Notes: a model not told the origin generated them from the letters alone. A stretch of 64,000 bases of DNA from an uncultured Hellea sp. (GCA_938007935.1 CALLMD010000022.1:1-64000); one strand, 5' to 3'; counted from the stretch's first letter, positions 8,193 to 16,910 are shown. Numbers and translations: made by a program.

Positions 8193-9083
8193 CTACCAAT
8201 GGCACTCTTTATATGGCGAATAGCCTTTAAATGCTTGCTCTGATACCCAAACAGATCCTTCTTTGTTAAATTTTATTTTGGTGTCTCGAGGGATTGTTAT
8301 GAAAGCTGTCGATGAATTTTCTCGCCATTTTAATTGGTTACTCTCAGAAATCCCTTCTTGACTCAAAGAACCTTCTGCAATGCTTCTAACGACACAAGAA
8401 TTGTCCGTGGATTCAATGACTTCAAAATGGTACCATTCGGACAATTCTAATCCCAGAGCATCAACGGATTGTTTGGACAATGCAAAGTTAGTGAAAGATT
8501 TGTCGTCGCAACTTCTTAAAGTGCTTGGATAACGTATACCATGTATCCACGAAGGATTGCCTGATATTGAAAATTCGTAATTAAGCTCATTACAAACCCA
8601 GTCAGTTGTAGTAGATGTTTGCAGGTAATATTCTTCACCAATGTAATCGAACATCATATTCATAACTTTGTATACTTTGGCAGATTTTGTATTCGTGTTT
8701 TCTTCTTGAGTAGTATCTAAACATCGAAGCTCATCCTTAGTTTTCCAAAGCCCAGCGCGAAATTGAGTCCCATTTTCAAGCTTTTTCGTTTCGGACAAGC
8801 ATGTGCCTAAGTTTTGACTTGCATAAAAAACCTGCTGATTTTGCTTATTACACCTACCTAGTCGACAACTCTCAGGAGCAGGCGGATATCCGAAGTCCTT
8901 AACTGTATTACCACGCTGTGGTAAATCAACTATCCGCCATAAGTTCAGGCCAGCATTATAATATGGTAAATGGGTATTAAATCCGACTTGATTGAAAAGT
9001 TTGCTCAATAACTCTTTTAGCTCTTCTTCATTTGTCGTCTTTTGCAGCTTCTGGACACACTTACGGTTATCCATGAAGCTCAT
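8193..9083 (-). CDS. RES-domain protein (NAD-targeting toxin-like), orphan
   Basis: A protein of about 296 residues (303 if the ATG at 9104 is used; the ATG at 9083 has the better GGAAAAGAG site). The NLWRIVDLP Arg segment, then GRCN, FYASQNLGTCLSE with the Ser and Glu, are the hallmarks of the RES domain, an ADP-ribosyltransferase-like fold whose best-studied members are toxins that break down NAD+ and are neutralised by an Xre-family antitoxin. Here no antitoxin gene lies on either side, and the protein is longer than the usual 150-230 residue toxin. It is AT-rich compared with its neighbours and sits in a gene-poor stretch, which suggests horizontal gain. RES identity is moderately sure; toxicity is inference. 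Confidence 0.7.
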   Translation of the reverse strand: MSFMDNRKCVQKLQKTTNEEELKELLSKLFNQVGFNTHLPYYNAGLNLWRIVDLPQRGNTVKDFGYPPAPESCRLGRCNKQNQQVFYASQNLGTCLSETKKLENGTQFRAGLWKTKDELRCLDTTQEENTNTKSAKVYKVMNMMFDYIGEEYYLQTSTTTDWVCNELNYEFSISGNPSWIHGIRYPSTLRSCDDKSFTNFALSKQSVDALGLELSEWYHFEVIESTDNSCVVRSIAEGSLSQEGISESNQLKWRENSSTAFITIPRDTKIKFNKEGSVWVSEQAFKGYSPYKECHW

Positions 9084-9286
9084 ATTGTTAGCTCTTTTCC
9101 ACATAGACTGTGGTTACGACTTTAAAAGAAGGGTGTCGAGCAGCAGTATAGCATGGTTGTGGATTGTATGAGTGATTTAAGCTTCTCATCTTATGCCCGC
9201 TAAGCCAGAAGACTCTTTTCTAGAGCGACATGTAAAAAAATCCAAACCAGCCTTATTTCGGACGTTAAGTTGGTGTATGGGGGATT

Positions 9287-9556
9287 ATGCGTTTATTTAT
9301 TTTGGTTTGTTGTTTGACGTTTACGGCGAGTTTGTCCTTTGTCTCAACGGCGCAGGATGAGACAGTTTCGTCTAAGAAGGCCCGGGCGCAATCTTCTGAA
9401 AGTAAGCCAAGTAGTGAAAATTCTAAAACCGATAAGAAGACTGAAACTCAAAAGGTTGAGGATGAGAGTTTTGATTTGGATAGCTTTTTTAAGCAGGGTG
9501 AAGAGAACGCCAAAAATGGGCCGAGCTGTTCTAAGCCGCCAGACCCTGTAGTCTAG
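9287..9556 (+). CDS. Small secreted, charged low-complexity protein
   Basis: An 89-residue product starting with a clear signal peptide (MRLFILVCCLTFTASLSF, predicted cleavage after STA near residue 21). The mature part is polar and rich in Ser, Lys and Glu, likely disordered, with one Cys near the C-terminus (GPSCSKPPDP). A GGGGG-type ribosome-binding site precedes the ATG. It ends 4 bases into the convergent RHH gene. I do not recognise a family; codon use and the signal peptide argue that it is real. Confidence 0.6.
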   Translation: MRLFILVCCLTFTASLSFVSTAQDETVSSKKARAQSSESKPSSENSKTDKKTETQKVEDESFDLDSFFKQGEENAKNGPSCSKPPDPVV

Positions 9557-9765
9557 GCTTGTAGCCGCTTTAACACCCAGACCCGTAAGTAAGAGGCGAG
9601 ATTTTGCTGCGTTCCGCTTTCGGTGCGCCTATCGTCTAGCTCTCTGATGAAGCGGGCGAAGGATTTACCGCTTTCTGTGACGGCGGCGTCTATGACCTCC
9701 CAAAACTCTGCTTCTAAGGCCAAAGATGTTCTATGACCGTGAATAGATATCGAGCGTTTAATCAT
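9553..9765 (-). CDS. Ribbon-helix-helix domain protein
   Basis: A 70-residue protein beginning IKRSISIHGHRTSLALEAEFWEVI, the beta-strand and first helix of the ribbon-helix-helix family (PF13467-like) found next to fumC in many alphaproteobacteria. The RHH fold normally binds DNA as a dimer, but no target is known to me for this small family. Its ATG overlaps the end of the DUF4169 gene by 8 bases, so the two are translated together at the end of the sspB-fumC-DUF4169-RHH operon. Confidence 0.85.
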   Translation of the reverse strand: MIKRSISIHGHRTSLALEAEFWEVIDAAVTESGKSFARFIRELDDRRTESGTQQNLASYLRVWVLKRLQA

Positions 9766-9964
9766 CAGTTTTTGGCGTATCTTTTTGTGAGCCTAGCTTA
9801 TGCCCGTCTAGCTTTTTCTGGAGCTTGCGGGTCAGCTCTGCGGTTTTTTCTTTTTCTGATTTTTTGCGGCCAAATTTTACGCGGTTTTCCGCCGCCTTAA
9901 TCACCTTTTTATGGCGGGCCTTGGCTTTACGGGCCTTGTTAAAATTGACGACATTATCGTTCAT
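9758..9964 (-). CDS. DUF4169 family protein
   Basis: A 68-residue, strongly basic protein. The NFNKARKAKARHKK start, NRVKFGRKKSEKEKT middle and LDGHKL end are the conserved features of DUF4169, a short alphaproteobacterial family of unknown function that is found beside an RHH gene and fumC. It is probably largely helical. It begins 11 bases after the fumC stop on the same strand and overlaps the RHH gene. Confidence 0.88.
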   Translation of the reverse strand: MNDNVVNFNKARKAKARHKKVIKAAENRVKFGRKKSEKEKTAELTRKLQKKLDGHKLGSQKDTPKTDD

Positions 9965-9975
9965 CTTACGGCTTA

Positions 9976-11367
9976 TCAGCGCGGCTTAATCATGAGTTCA
10001 GGGCGCACGACTTTGTCGAATTCTTTCTCCGTGACAAAGCCAAGTTTTACAGCTTCTTCGCGTAGTGTTGTACCGTTTTTATGCGCGGTCTTGGCGACTT
10101 TTGTGGCGTTGTCATAACCGATGGTTGGGGCCAGGGCGGTGACCAGCATGAGCGAGCGGCCGAGCAAATCGGCGATGCGGTCCTCATTGGCTTTGATGCC
10201 TTTGACGCATTTATCGGTAAAGGCGTGGCAGCTGTCAGTCAGCAATGTGATGGATTGCAGCATGTTATAAGCCATGACGGGCTTATAGACATTAAGCTCG
10301 AAATGCCCCTGTGAACCCGCCATAGACATGGTGGTATGATTGCCCATGACTTGGGTGCACACCATCGTCAGAGCCTCGCATTGGGTGGGGTTGACTTTGC
10401 CGGGCATGATGGATGAACCAGGTTCATTGGCGGGCAGGCTTATCTCGCCAAGTCCTGAGCGAGGACCTGAGCCTAAGAATCTGATATCATTGGCTATTTT
10501 AAATAGGCTTCCTGCAACAGTATTAAGCGCGCCATGGGCAGAGACATAGCTATCATGGGCGGCAAGAGCTTCGAATTTATTGCCGGCGGTGCGGAAAGGG
10601 AGCTTGGTAAATTTACCGACTTCTGCCGCGAACCCGCCAGCAAATCCGGGCTTGGCATTCAGGCCAGTGCCAACCGCTGTACCGCCTTGGGCGAGGGGAT
10701 ATAATTCTTTCAGCGCGGCTTTGGTGCGGGTGATGCCTTTTTTAATCTGCGCGGCATAACCTGAGAATTCTTGTCCCAATGTCACGGGGGTTGCGTCTTG
10801 GGTATGGGTGCGTCCGATCTTAATGATCTTGGAAAACTCTTTGGCTTTTTTATCCAGCGCGGCGTGAAGTTTTTCGAGCGCCGGGATAAGCTTGTGGTGA
10901 ATTTCTTCGGCCGCTGCAATATGCATAGCGGTCGGGAAGGTGTCGTTAGAGCTTTGGCTGCGATTGACATGATCATTGGGGTGAACCGGATCTTTGGAAC
11001 CAATTTTACCGCCCAAGATTTCGATGGCGCGGTTAGAGATAACTTCATTGGCATTCATGTTTGACTGCGTGCCCGACCCCGTTTGCCAGACCGAGAGAGG
11101 GAAGTTATCGTCAAATTTGCCTTCAGCGACTTCTTTGGCGGCGCGCGCAATGGCGTTGGCGCGTTTGGCATCAAGGTTTTTTAGGTTTTTATTTGTCAGA
11201 GCTGCAGAGCGTTTAATAATGCCAAGCGCGCGGATAAGGGCAGGGGGCATGGTTTCCATGCCGATAGGGAAATTAATCAGGCTTCGCGCGGTTTGCGCGC
11301 CGTAGTATTTATCGGCAGGCACTTCCAGCGGTCCGAAGCTATCGGTTTCCGTACGCATTTTTGTCAT
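9976..11367 (-). CDS. fumC: Class II fumarate hydratase
   Basis: A 463-residue iron-independent fumarase that interconverts fumarate and malate in the TCA cycle. The superfamily signature [11 protein letters not shown] is near residue 317, and the substrate-site segments [11 protein letters not shown] and [16 protein letters not shown] are present in the expected order. Length is normal. The start ATG at 11367 is preceded by AAAGAG at good spacing; an ATG three codons further in is the only alternative. It is the second gene of a minus-strand operon after sspB. Confidence 0.97.
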   Translation of the reverse strand: MTKMRTETDSFGPLEVPADKYYGAQTARSLINFPIGMETMPPALIRALGIIKRSAALTNKNLKNLDAKRANAIARAAKEVAEGKFDDNFPLSVWQTGSGTQSNMNANEVISNRAIEILGGKIGSKDPVHPNDHVNRSQSSNDTFPTAMHIAAAEEIHHKLIPALEKLHAALDKKAKEFSKIIKIGRTHTQDATPVTLGQEFSGYAAQIKKGITRTKAALKELYPLAQGGTAVGTGLNAKPGFAGGFAAEVGKFTKLPFRTAGNKFEALAAHDSYVSAHGALNTVAGSLFKIANDIRFLGSGPRSGLGEISLPANEPGSSIMPGKVNPTQCEALTMVCTQVMGNHTTMSMAGSQGHFELNVYKPVMAYNMLQSITLLTDSCHAFTDKCVKGIKANEDRIADLLGRSLMLVTALAPTIGYDNATKVAKTAHKNGTTLREEAVKLGFVTEKEFDKVVRPELMIKPR

Positions 11368-11391
11368 CAGTAACTCTTTTAGTTTGAGAGG

Positions 11392-11931
11392 TTATTTCTT
11401 GCGAAAGCTATCGAGGCTGACAACTTTATTGGCCGGTTCTTCTGCCGTTGGCGTTGCGGTCGTCTCTTCTTTTTTCGTCTCTTTGGCTTTTTTCTTCGTT
11501 TTAGAGGCTTTGGGCTTATCCGCTTTGGCAGGCTTTAGCTTGGCCAAGATTGGCGCGGCAGGTTCCATTTCTTTAGGTGGGTCAAATTGTAGAGCAAATC
11601 CGACGCTAGGGTCATGAAAGCGCGTGACCGCATGATAAGGCACTTTGAGATATTTTGGGATGCCGCCAAATTTTAGCGTGACTTCAAATTCGTCTGCATG
11701 GGCTTGTAGGTCCCAATATTGATGCTCCAATACGATTGTAATTTCGTCTGGGTATTTCTTCGCCAAGCTTTCATCGATTTCGACGTCAGGATAGCGCGTC
11801 AAAAAGGTAATATAGAAGTGATGCGCGCCGGGCAGGCCGTCTTCGCGGATAACGCGGCGAATAGCATCGCGAACAACGCCTCGCAGAGCGAGTTGTGTCA
11901 TTTGTTCGTAATTCATTAAGTCTTGACTCAT
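11392..11931 (-). CDS. sspB: ClpXP adaptor SspB, alphaproteobacterial type
   Basis: A 179-residue protein. Residues about 1-125 (YEQMTQLALRGVVRDAIRRV, HHFYITFLTRYPDVEI, FGGIPKYLKVPYHAVTRFHDPS) form the SspB substrate-binding domain; the tail is Lys/Ala/Glu/Thr-rich and ends in LDSFRKK, the kind of short terminal motif that docks on ClpX. SspB hands ssrA-tagged proteins from stalled ribosomes to ClpXP. Notably the tmRNA gene that makes those tags lies only about 2 kb away. It leads the sspB-fumC-DUF4169-RHH operon. Confidence 0.92.
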   Translation of the reverse strand: MSQDLMNYEQMTQLALRGVVRDAIRRVIREDGLPGAHHFYITFLTRYPDVEIDESLAKKYPDEITIVLEHQYWDLQAHADEFEVTLKFGGIPKYLKVPYHAVTRFHDPSVGFALQFDPPKEMEPAAPILAKLKPAKADKPKASKTKKKAKETKKEETTATPTAEEPANKVVSLDSFRKK

Positions 11932-12008
11932 GGCCCTATCCTAAATCACTCAGGGCTTGGGTCAACAGGCGTTTTGAGTTTTGGAACTAGCTCTTGAGGG
12001 TAAACTAT

Positions 12009-13388
12009 ATGAGAAAGACTAAGACGCCGCCCAGTTCTGGATTTTTCTACCCGCCACATGCCAAACCTTTGACGGGAAAAGAAGGTACTTTGCGCGCAAC
12101 ATGGATATTTCTACGCAATCCCATAGAAGGCTTTGGGCCTATGGCTTATAATCAACCCATAGTCAGCGTGCCAAGTTTTGGGAAAAAGCTACATGTTATA
12201 ACTGACCCGGAGGGGATGATGCAGGTTTTGGCGGCTGAAGCCAAAAAATTCACCAAAACCGCGATCGATGCCCGTATTTTAGGGCCCGCCACAAAAGAAG
12301 GACTTCTTTCTGTTCATGGGGAACAATGGAAGCGGCAACGTAAATCCGTCGCGCCCATGTTCGCCAAACGTCACATGGCGGATCTTGCGCCCATGATTGC
12401 GGATGTGATGCGCGAGTTTAAAGCGCGGCTGGATGTTAAACCTGATGTTGAGCTCAACGCGGCCATGGCAGAGCTCACATTTGATGTACTGGCCAAAGCT
12501 TTGCTTGGCAATCCGCAAGGGCTTGATAAAGACCGCCTCAAATTTGCGACGCGTAAAGTCGTGACCTCGGCGGGGACATTACGGCCAGATGATTTGCTGC
12601 CGCTGCCGCGCTGGATGCCGCGCCCGATTTCACCAAAAGGGTCTTCCGCGCTTAAACAGCTTAAGCAAGCCGCGGATGATTTGCTTGATAGCCGCGATAA
12701 AGACAATCCGGGAGATGATCTCGTTGGGCTTTTGATTTCGGCTGTTGATCCCAAGACGGGGCAGGGACTGTCGCGCCGTGAGCGCCGCGATAATTTGATA
12801 GGGTTCTTTATTGCTGGTCATGAAACCACCGCGTTAACCCTGACTTGGGCTTTATATTTAGTCGGGATGCATAGACCTACGGCTGAGCGTATCCGCGCAG
12901 AGGTGCAAGAGGTTTGCGGGGATGGGGACATTACATATGAGGATATGGAGAAGCTAGCCTTTACCCGAGCAGTGATTGATGAAACCATGCGGCTTTACCC
13001 GCCCGCTCCGATGCTCAATCGTGAATGTCATGAGGAAACGGAAATTTTAGGCCGCAAGATAGCCGTAGGGGATACGTTTTTACTTTGTAATTACGTCATG
13101 CACCGCACGGAACGGCTTTGGGAGAACCCAAATGCTTTTGATCCTGACAGGTTTATAAGAAAGCCAGAGCTAAAAGCGAAAGGCGCGCCCTATATGCCAT
13201 TTGGCGCAGGGCCGCGTATTTGTGTGGGTATGGCCTTCGCCGTGATGGAGGCCGTTATGGCGCTTGGCACTTTAGTGCGGGATTATAATATTCAAATCCC
13301 AAGCGATTGCTATCCACGGCCGCTAATGACGGTGACACTAAGACCAGAGGGCGGGGTGCCTGCGCGGTTGGTGAGGCCGTCAAACTAA
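12009..13388 (+). CDS. Cytochrome P450
   Basis: A 459-residue heme monooxygenase with no membrane anchor. The oxygen-binding I-helix motif is AGHETTA near residue 274, the K-helix ETMRLYPP near 329, and the heme-Cys loop FGAGPRICVGMAFA near 400. The style resembles bacterial class CYP110/CYP102-like fatty-acid or terpene hydroxylases, but substrate cannot be assigned. I use the ATG at 12009, which has GAGGG eight bases upstream; an earlier TTG at 11994 overlaps that site. It stands alone, without ferredoxin or reductase beside it, so it must borrow electrons from elsewhere, possibly the ferredoxin at 21650. Confidence 0.95.
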   Translation: MRKTKTPPSSGFFYPPHAKPLTGKEGTLRATWIFLRNPIEGFGPMAYNQPIVSVPSFGKKLHVITDPEGMMQVLAAEAKKFTKTAIDARILGPATKEGLLSVHGEQWKRQRKSVAPMFAKRHMADLAPMIADVMREFKARLDVKPDVELNAAMAELTFDVLAKALLGNPQGLDKDRLKFATRKVVTSAGTLRPDDLLPLPRWMPRPISPKGSSALKQLKQAADDLLDSRDKDNPGDDLVGLLISAVDPKTGQGLSRRERRDNLIGFFIAGHETTALTLTWALYLVGMHRPTAERIRAEVQEVCGDGDITYEDMEKLAFTRAVIDETMRLYPPAPMLNRECHEETEILGRKIAVGDTFLLCNYVMHRTERLWENPNAFDPDRFIRKPELKAKGAPYMPFGAGPRICVGMAFAVMEAVMALGTLVRDYNIQIPSDCYPRPLMTVTLRPEGGVPARLVRPSN

Positions 13389-13449
13389 CTTGATAAGTTG
13401 GCCATTGCCCGTATTTAAATTCTGAACAGAACTTACAAAGGGCGTTGAA

Positions 13450-13839
13450 GTGCAAATCCTCAGGCTAGATCATGTTAATATTCGCACCATGCAACTTGAT
13501 GCAATGGTCAAGTGGTACACTGAACTTCTTGATTTGCGGATAGGCCCCAGGCCTAACTTCCCGTTCGCTGGAGCCTGGCTTTATGCGGGAGACATCGCCA
13601 TTGTTCATTTGGTTGTCATTGATGATAAAAACGCTATGGGCGCAGAGCAAAGTTTAAAATTAGAACATTTTGCGCTCAGAGGCTCCGGATTAAGCGCATT
13701 TGAAGCAAAGCTAAATGAACGTAATGAGCCTTATAGGCGAAGCGATATTACTGATTTTAATACAGCGCAATTCAACATTTGGGATCCAGATGGAAACCAT
13801 ATTCACGTGGATTTTGAAATCAACGAAATTTTTAAGTGA
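13450..13839 (+). CDS. VOC-superfamily (glyoxalase/dioxygenase fold) protein
   Basis: A 129-residue single-module vicinal oxygen chelate protein. LDHVNIRT near the start supplies the first metal-ligand His, and the last strand FNIWDPDGNHIHVDFE carries the terminal Glu, with LEHFALRG between them. Members include lyases, isomerases and resistance proteins; none can be chosen here. The start is a GTG codon with a poor ribosome-binding site. It follows the P450 gene by 61 bases. Confidence 0.85.
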   Translation: MQILRLDHVNIRTMQLDAMVKWYTELLDLRIGPRPNFPFAGAWLYAGDIAIVHLVVIDDKNAMGAEQSLKLEHFALRGSGLSAFEAKLNERNEPYRRSDITDFNTAQFNIWDPDGNHIHVDFEINEIFK

Positions 13840-13868
13840 ATTGAAAGAGGTCTCTCCAGAAACAAAGT

Positions 13869-13894
13869 GGAGGTTTCTGTTGCCAGCTACCTCC
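13869..13894 (-). terminator. Terminator of ssrA
   Basis: On the minus strand GGAGGT pairs with ACCTCC around a 14-base loop and is followed by the T-rich ACTTTGTTTCT. It lies just past the coding piece of the tmRNA, where the transcript should end. On the plus strand the same hairpin is 30 bases after the VOC stop. Confidence 0.55.
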
Positions 13895-14193
13895 GAAGCC
13901 CGCCTAGGCGTATGACGGCCTAGGAGTTAAAGTGCGAGTTGATCGCGCTGCTTACGCGGCGAGAGCGAACTCTTCATTAGAATTGTCATTTGCAATTACT
14001 AAAATTAGGCATTTAACGATACCAAATCGGATGAAAGCAAACTTCTTTAGACGTCTGTCGATCCTATTTCGGCCCCATCAAAAATTCTCACGGCCATTGG
14101 CGAGTGAGGACTTATGGTGGAGCCGCCGGGTACCGCCCCCGGGTCCAGTCCGCTTATTACAAGCGCGTTTATCATCATAGCTAGCGAGCTAGC
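13895..14193 (-). ncRNA. ssrA: Transfer-messenger RNA, circularly permuted two-piece form
   Basis: On the minus strand the order is acceptor piece, linker, coding piece. The acceptor piece ends GGCGGCTCCACCA (complement of about 14115-14127) after a T-arm-like GGACCCGGGGGCGGTACCCG. The coding piece opens with GGGGCCG, which pairs with CGGCTCC of the acceptor end, followed by GATCGACAG. The reading frame GCA AAT GAC ... GCC GCG TAA (complement of 13949-13990) encodes ANDNSNEEFALAA, giving the tag AANDNSNEEFALAA, close to the known alphaproteobacterial tag AANDNFAEEFAVAA. A further hairpin (CCTAGGC/GCCTAGG) follows the tag. Processing removes the linker to give two RNAs. Ends are approximate. 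Confidence 0.95.
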
Positions 14194-14199
14194 TTGATT

Positions 14200-14227
14200 A
14201 ATATAGAGGGAGAATGTTAAGAATCAA
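14200..14227 (-). promoter_or_regulatory. ssrA promoter
   Basis: On the minus strand TTGATT (complement of 14222-14227) and TATATT (complement of 14200-14205) are separated by exactly 16 bases, placing transcription start near 14193, directly before the acceptor piece. Confidence 0.7.
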
Positions 14228-14461
14228 AGTGATATTAAGAGGGAATTCTGCAATTATTACCGATGAATTAAGGGATTAAGCCTGAATATTAACCATAGAT
14301 GAACCATATCGTGTCTTTTCGGACACAAACTCTAAAAAACTAAGAAAAATGAGAAAAAAAGATGATAATTTCGCTTTTAAAGTGGAAAACAATATGTCAT
14401 ATGACCTCAAATTCCTCTAAATGGGGGGTAAGTTGTGGGTTTATTAACAAGGATGCCTAAG
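14228..14461. other. AT-rich region upstream of the OmpA-like gene
   Basis: No gene is seen. The stretch is A-rich near 14330-14365 and contains GGGGGG at 14423-14428, which would fit a GTG start at 14435, as well as AAGGA at 14449-14453, which better fits the ATG at 14462. It presumably carries the promoter of the OmpA-like gene; no clear -35/-10 pair stands out. Confidence 0.4.
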
Positions 14462-15661
14462 ATGAAAACGAAACTAATGATGACGGCAATTGCAAGTGTC
14501 GCGGCTTTGGCGGCGACATCCGCCAGTGCTCAATCTGTAGAGAGTATTAGGGAGGTTGTATATTACAACTTTGATAGCGCTCAGTCTGCTGAAGTCGAAG
14601 CACAAATGCAAAAGATTACTGATCTTGCAACTTCACGTAACGCGCGCAGCATTCAGGTTGTGTGTCATACAGATACAACTGGTTCTGCTGCTTACAACCA
14701 AAGCCTTTCTGAGCGCCGTGCTGCTGACGTACTTAACGCTCTTGTTGCACGTGGTATTTCAAGCAACATCATCTCCTCATCTGGTATGGGTGAAACATCT
14801 CCACTTGTACCCACTGGTGATAATGTTAAAGAGCAGTTAAATCGCCGTTGTGAAATAGACCTTCAGCTTGATGCTGCTGTCGTCGAATATACACAGCCAG
14901 TTGAAACATATACAGAGACTTACACACAGCCAACTCAAACATACACTGAGACGGTTGTAGAGCAGGCGCCTTATCAGGCACCAACACCAATTGAGTCTAC
15001 ACAAGTTGTTACTCAGGCACCTTATCAGGCTCCGACACCCGTAACAACAACTGTTCCTTCAACACCAGTCACGTCTACACCGGTTTCTGCGCCTTCAGCG
15101 CCTTATGTGCCGGCATCTTCTCCACCGCCATTACCCCCCGTTTCTACAGGAGCTGGTCTTGGTGGAATCAGCACACCAGTGTTGCTCGGTGGTCTTGCTG
15201 CTGTGGTTGGTGCTGGTATCCTGATTGCGGATGGTGGTGATGATGACAATGGTGAAGCCGAAGCCGCTTTGGCTGCCGCTCAAGCCGACGCTGCTGCTGC
15301 TCAGGCCGCTGCCGCGGCCGCTCAAGCCGAAGCTGCTGCTGCTGCTGAAGCTGCTGCTGCTGCTGATGCCGCTGCTGCTGCTGCTGCTGAAGAAGCCGCT
15401 GCTGACGCTGCTGCTAATGATGAAGAATTAGCCGCAAAAATGGCCGCATTGGCTGAAGCTGAAGCCGCTGCCGCAGAAGCCGCTGCCGCTGCCGCTGCCG
15501 CGGAAGCAGAGTTAGCTAATGCACAGAGCGATTTTGGTGCTTCCCAAGATGCACTAGCTGCTGCGCAAGCCGAGTTAGCTGCTGCGGAAGCTGCATTGGC
15601 TGATGCACAAGACGATTTTGGTGACCTTCAAGACCAACTAGACGCTCTAAACAGCCCATAA
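14462..15661 (+). CDS. OmpA-domain envelope protein with Pro/Thr linker and Ala-rich coiled-coil tail
   Basis: A 399-residue exported protein. A signal peptide ends near ATSASA (about residue 24). An OmpA-like peptidoglycan-binding domain follows directly (about 30-140: VYYNFDSAQ, HTDTTGSAAYNQSLSERRA, NRRCEIDL), instead of at the C-terminus. Next comes a Pro/Thr/Gln-rich linker with a repeated QAPYQAPTP unit, then a Gly/Val-rich hydrophobic segment (about 235-265), and finally about 130 residues dominated by Ala and Glu with Asp that should form a long helix or coiled coil. The order suggests a protein held to peptidoglycan at one end. Start choice: ATG with AAGGA eight bases upstream. A strong terminator follows. 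Confidence 0.85.
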   Translation: MKTKLMMTAIASVAALAATSASAQSVESIREVVYYNFDSAQSAEVEAQMQKITDLATSRNARSIQVVCHTDTTGSAAYNQSLSERRAADVLNALVARGISSNIISSSGMGETSPLVPTGDNVKEQLNRRCEIDLQLDAAVVEYTQPVETYTETYTQPTQTYTETVVEQAPYQAPTPIESTQVVTQAPYQAPTPVTTTVPSTPVTSTPVSAPSAPYVPASSPPPLPPVSTGAGLGGISTPVLLGGLAAVVGAGILIADGGDDDNGEAEAALAAAQADAAAAQAAAAAAQAEAAAAAEAAAAADAAAAAAAEEAAADAAANDEELAAKMAALAEAEAAAAEAAAAAAAAEAELANAQSDFGASQDALAAAQAELAAAEAALADAQDDFGDLQDQLDALNSP

Positions 15662-15681
15662 ACTTGAAGATAAATGTTTTT

Positions 15682-15712
15682 AAAACGCTCGTTTATTCGG
15701 GCGTTTTTTTTT
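15682..15712 (+). terminator. Intrinsic terminator after the OmpA-like gene
   Basis: AACGCTCG-N6-CGGGCGTT stem followed by a run of nine T, 21 bases after the stop codon. A textbook Rho-independent terminator. Confidence 0.92.
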
Positions 15713-15809
15713 GGCGTGATAACACTTGTTTCTGATGGACGCCATATCTGTATTTTAAGGTTTCGACTTGTTTGATTTGTACTAGTTCGTTACCGCAAGA
15801 CGGGAGGCC

Positions 15810-16910
15810 ATGATCGATCCAATTCTAGATAACACTTTGCTTTGGCTAGAAAAATTAGTTGCCTTTGATACGCGCAATGGTACCGGGGATGAAATTGCCT
15901 GCCTCGATTTTTTAAAGTTAGCTCTTGAGCAGCATTCCCCAGACGAAATTATCTTAGATAAGGTGAACCGGTCACGTGGTAAGCCTAAAAGTGGTTATGT
16001 GATGGCCAGATGGGGGGAACCCAAAGTTCTGCTTAATGTTCATATTGATACAGTCCCAAGTGGTGAGGGCTGGATATCTGACCCCTTAAAATTAATACGG
16101 GAAACCGACCGCGTTATTGGCCTTGGTACAAGTGATATTAAGGGCGCGGCCGCGTGTATTCTGAGCGCAATAGAGCGCGTCTCACCTAAAGATGTTGCAG
16201 TATTATTTTCTGGTGATGAAGAGCATGGCAGTGAAGTCATGCCTGAGATTATCAAGCGTGGCCATTATGGCGGTGCAAACACAGCGATCGTTTGCGAGCC
16301 AACCAATTGTGAAGTCGGTCGGCGTCATCGTGGGATGCTTGCCGTTACAGCTGAGTTTACAGGGCGAGGCGGACATAGCTCACTATCAGATGTGACTGAA
16401 CGCCCACTACTGCAAGCGGCTCGTCTCGCGGCAGCTTTTGGCGATTACGGAGATGAATATATAGATTTTGGGCAGGCTCCATATAAAGGGCTTTGCTTGA
16501 ATATTGGCGATATAGAAAATGATGGGGCTTATAATGTAATTCCGACGCGCTCAAAGCTTTGGTCTTCGATGCGTCCACCGCCTGGTGACAATGTTAAATC
16601 CAGAGAAACTGATTTGCTGCAGATTATAGCTAAGCTCACCCCGGAGGCGATTACCGATACTATTGTAGCTTTTGAACCTTTTGAGACACGGGATATAAAT
16701 GCTTTTCAGCCTATATTCACAGATACCCCGATAGTGGATTTACCTTATTGGACCGAAGCTGCAATGTTATCTGAAGCTGGATTAAATGTTGTTGTATATG
16801 GTCCAGGAGACGTAGAGCAGGCACATAAACCCAATGAGTTTGTTTCACATGCCCATTTGATGATGGCCTCACAGCTTTATCAAAAGGCAGTTTCAGGAGA
16901 CTATCTATGA
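15810..16910 (+). CDS. M20-family N-acetyl-ornithine/N-acetyl-citrulline deacetylase-like enzyme
   Basis: A 366-residue zinc aminoacylase. Metal-site segments are in order: NVHIDTVP (His), GTSDIKGAA (bridging Asp), FSGDEEHGS (Glu pair), VCEPTNC (Glu) and the C-terminal VYGPGDVEQAH His. The C-terminal WTEAAMLSEAGLNVVVYGPGD and DIKGAAA segments closely resemble the Xanthomonas-type ArgE' (acetylcitrulline deacetylase). The next gene, overlapping by 4 bases (ATGA), is a NAG kinase/synthase-like fusion, as in Xanthomonas arginine loci, so a role in arginine synthesis is likely. Whether the substrate is acetylornithine or acetylcitrulline is not decidable; no carbamoyltransferase is in the window. 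Good GGGAGG site before the ATG. Confidence 0.85.
   Translation: MIDPILDNTLLWLEKLVAFDTRNGTGDEIACLDFLKLALEQHSPDEIILDKVNRSRGKPKSGYVMARWGEPKVLLNVHIDTVPSGEGWISDPLKLIRETDRVIGLGTSDIKGAAACILSAIERVSPKDVAVLFSGDEEHGSEVMPEIIKRGHYGGANTAIVCEPTNCEVGRRHRGMLAVTAEFTGRGGHSSLSDVTERPLLQAARLAAAFGDYGDEYIDFGQAPYKGLCLNIGDIENDGAYNVIPTRSKLWSSMRPPPGDNVKSRETDLLQIIAKLTPEAITDTIVAFEPFETRDINAFQPIFTDTPIVDLPYWTEAAMLSEAGLNVVVYGPGDVEQAHKPNEFVSHAHLMMASQLYQKAVSGDYL

Noticed and set aside
12009-13388. P450 and nearby VOC gene as a part of the catabolic cluster
   Set aside because: About 9 kb away with tmRNA and arginine-type genes between, and no shared operator seen.
13932-14180. Plus-strand open frame of 82 codons
   Set aside because: It lies antisense to the tmRNA gene and has no start site or family likeness.
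15225-15480. Alternative frames through the alanine-rich tail (Leu-rich reading)
   Set aside because: They are shadows of the GCT/GCC repeat; the frame with signal peptide and OmpA domain is the gene.
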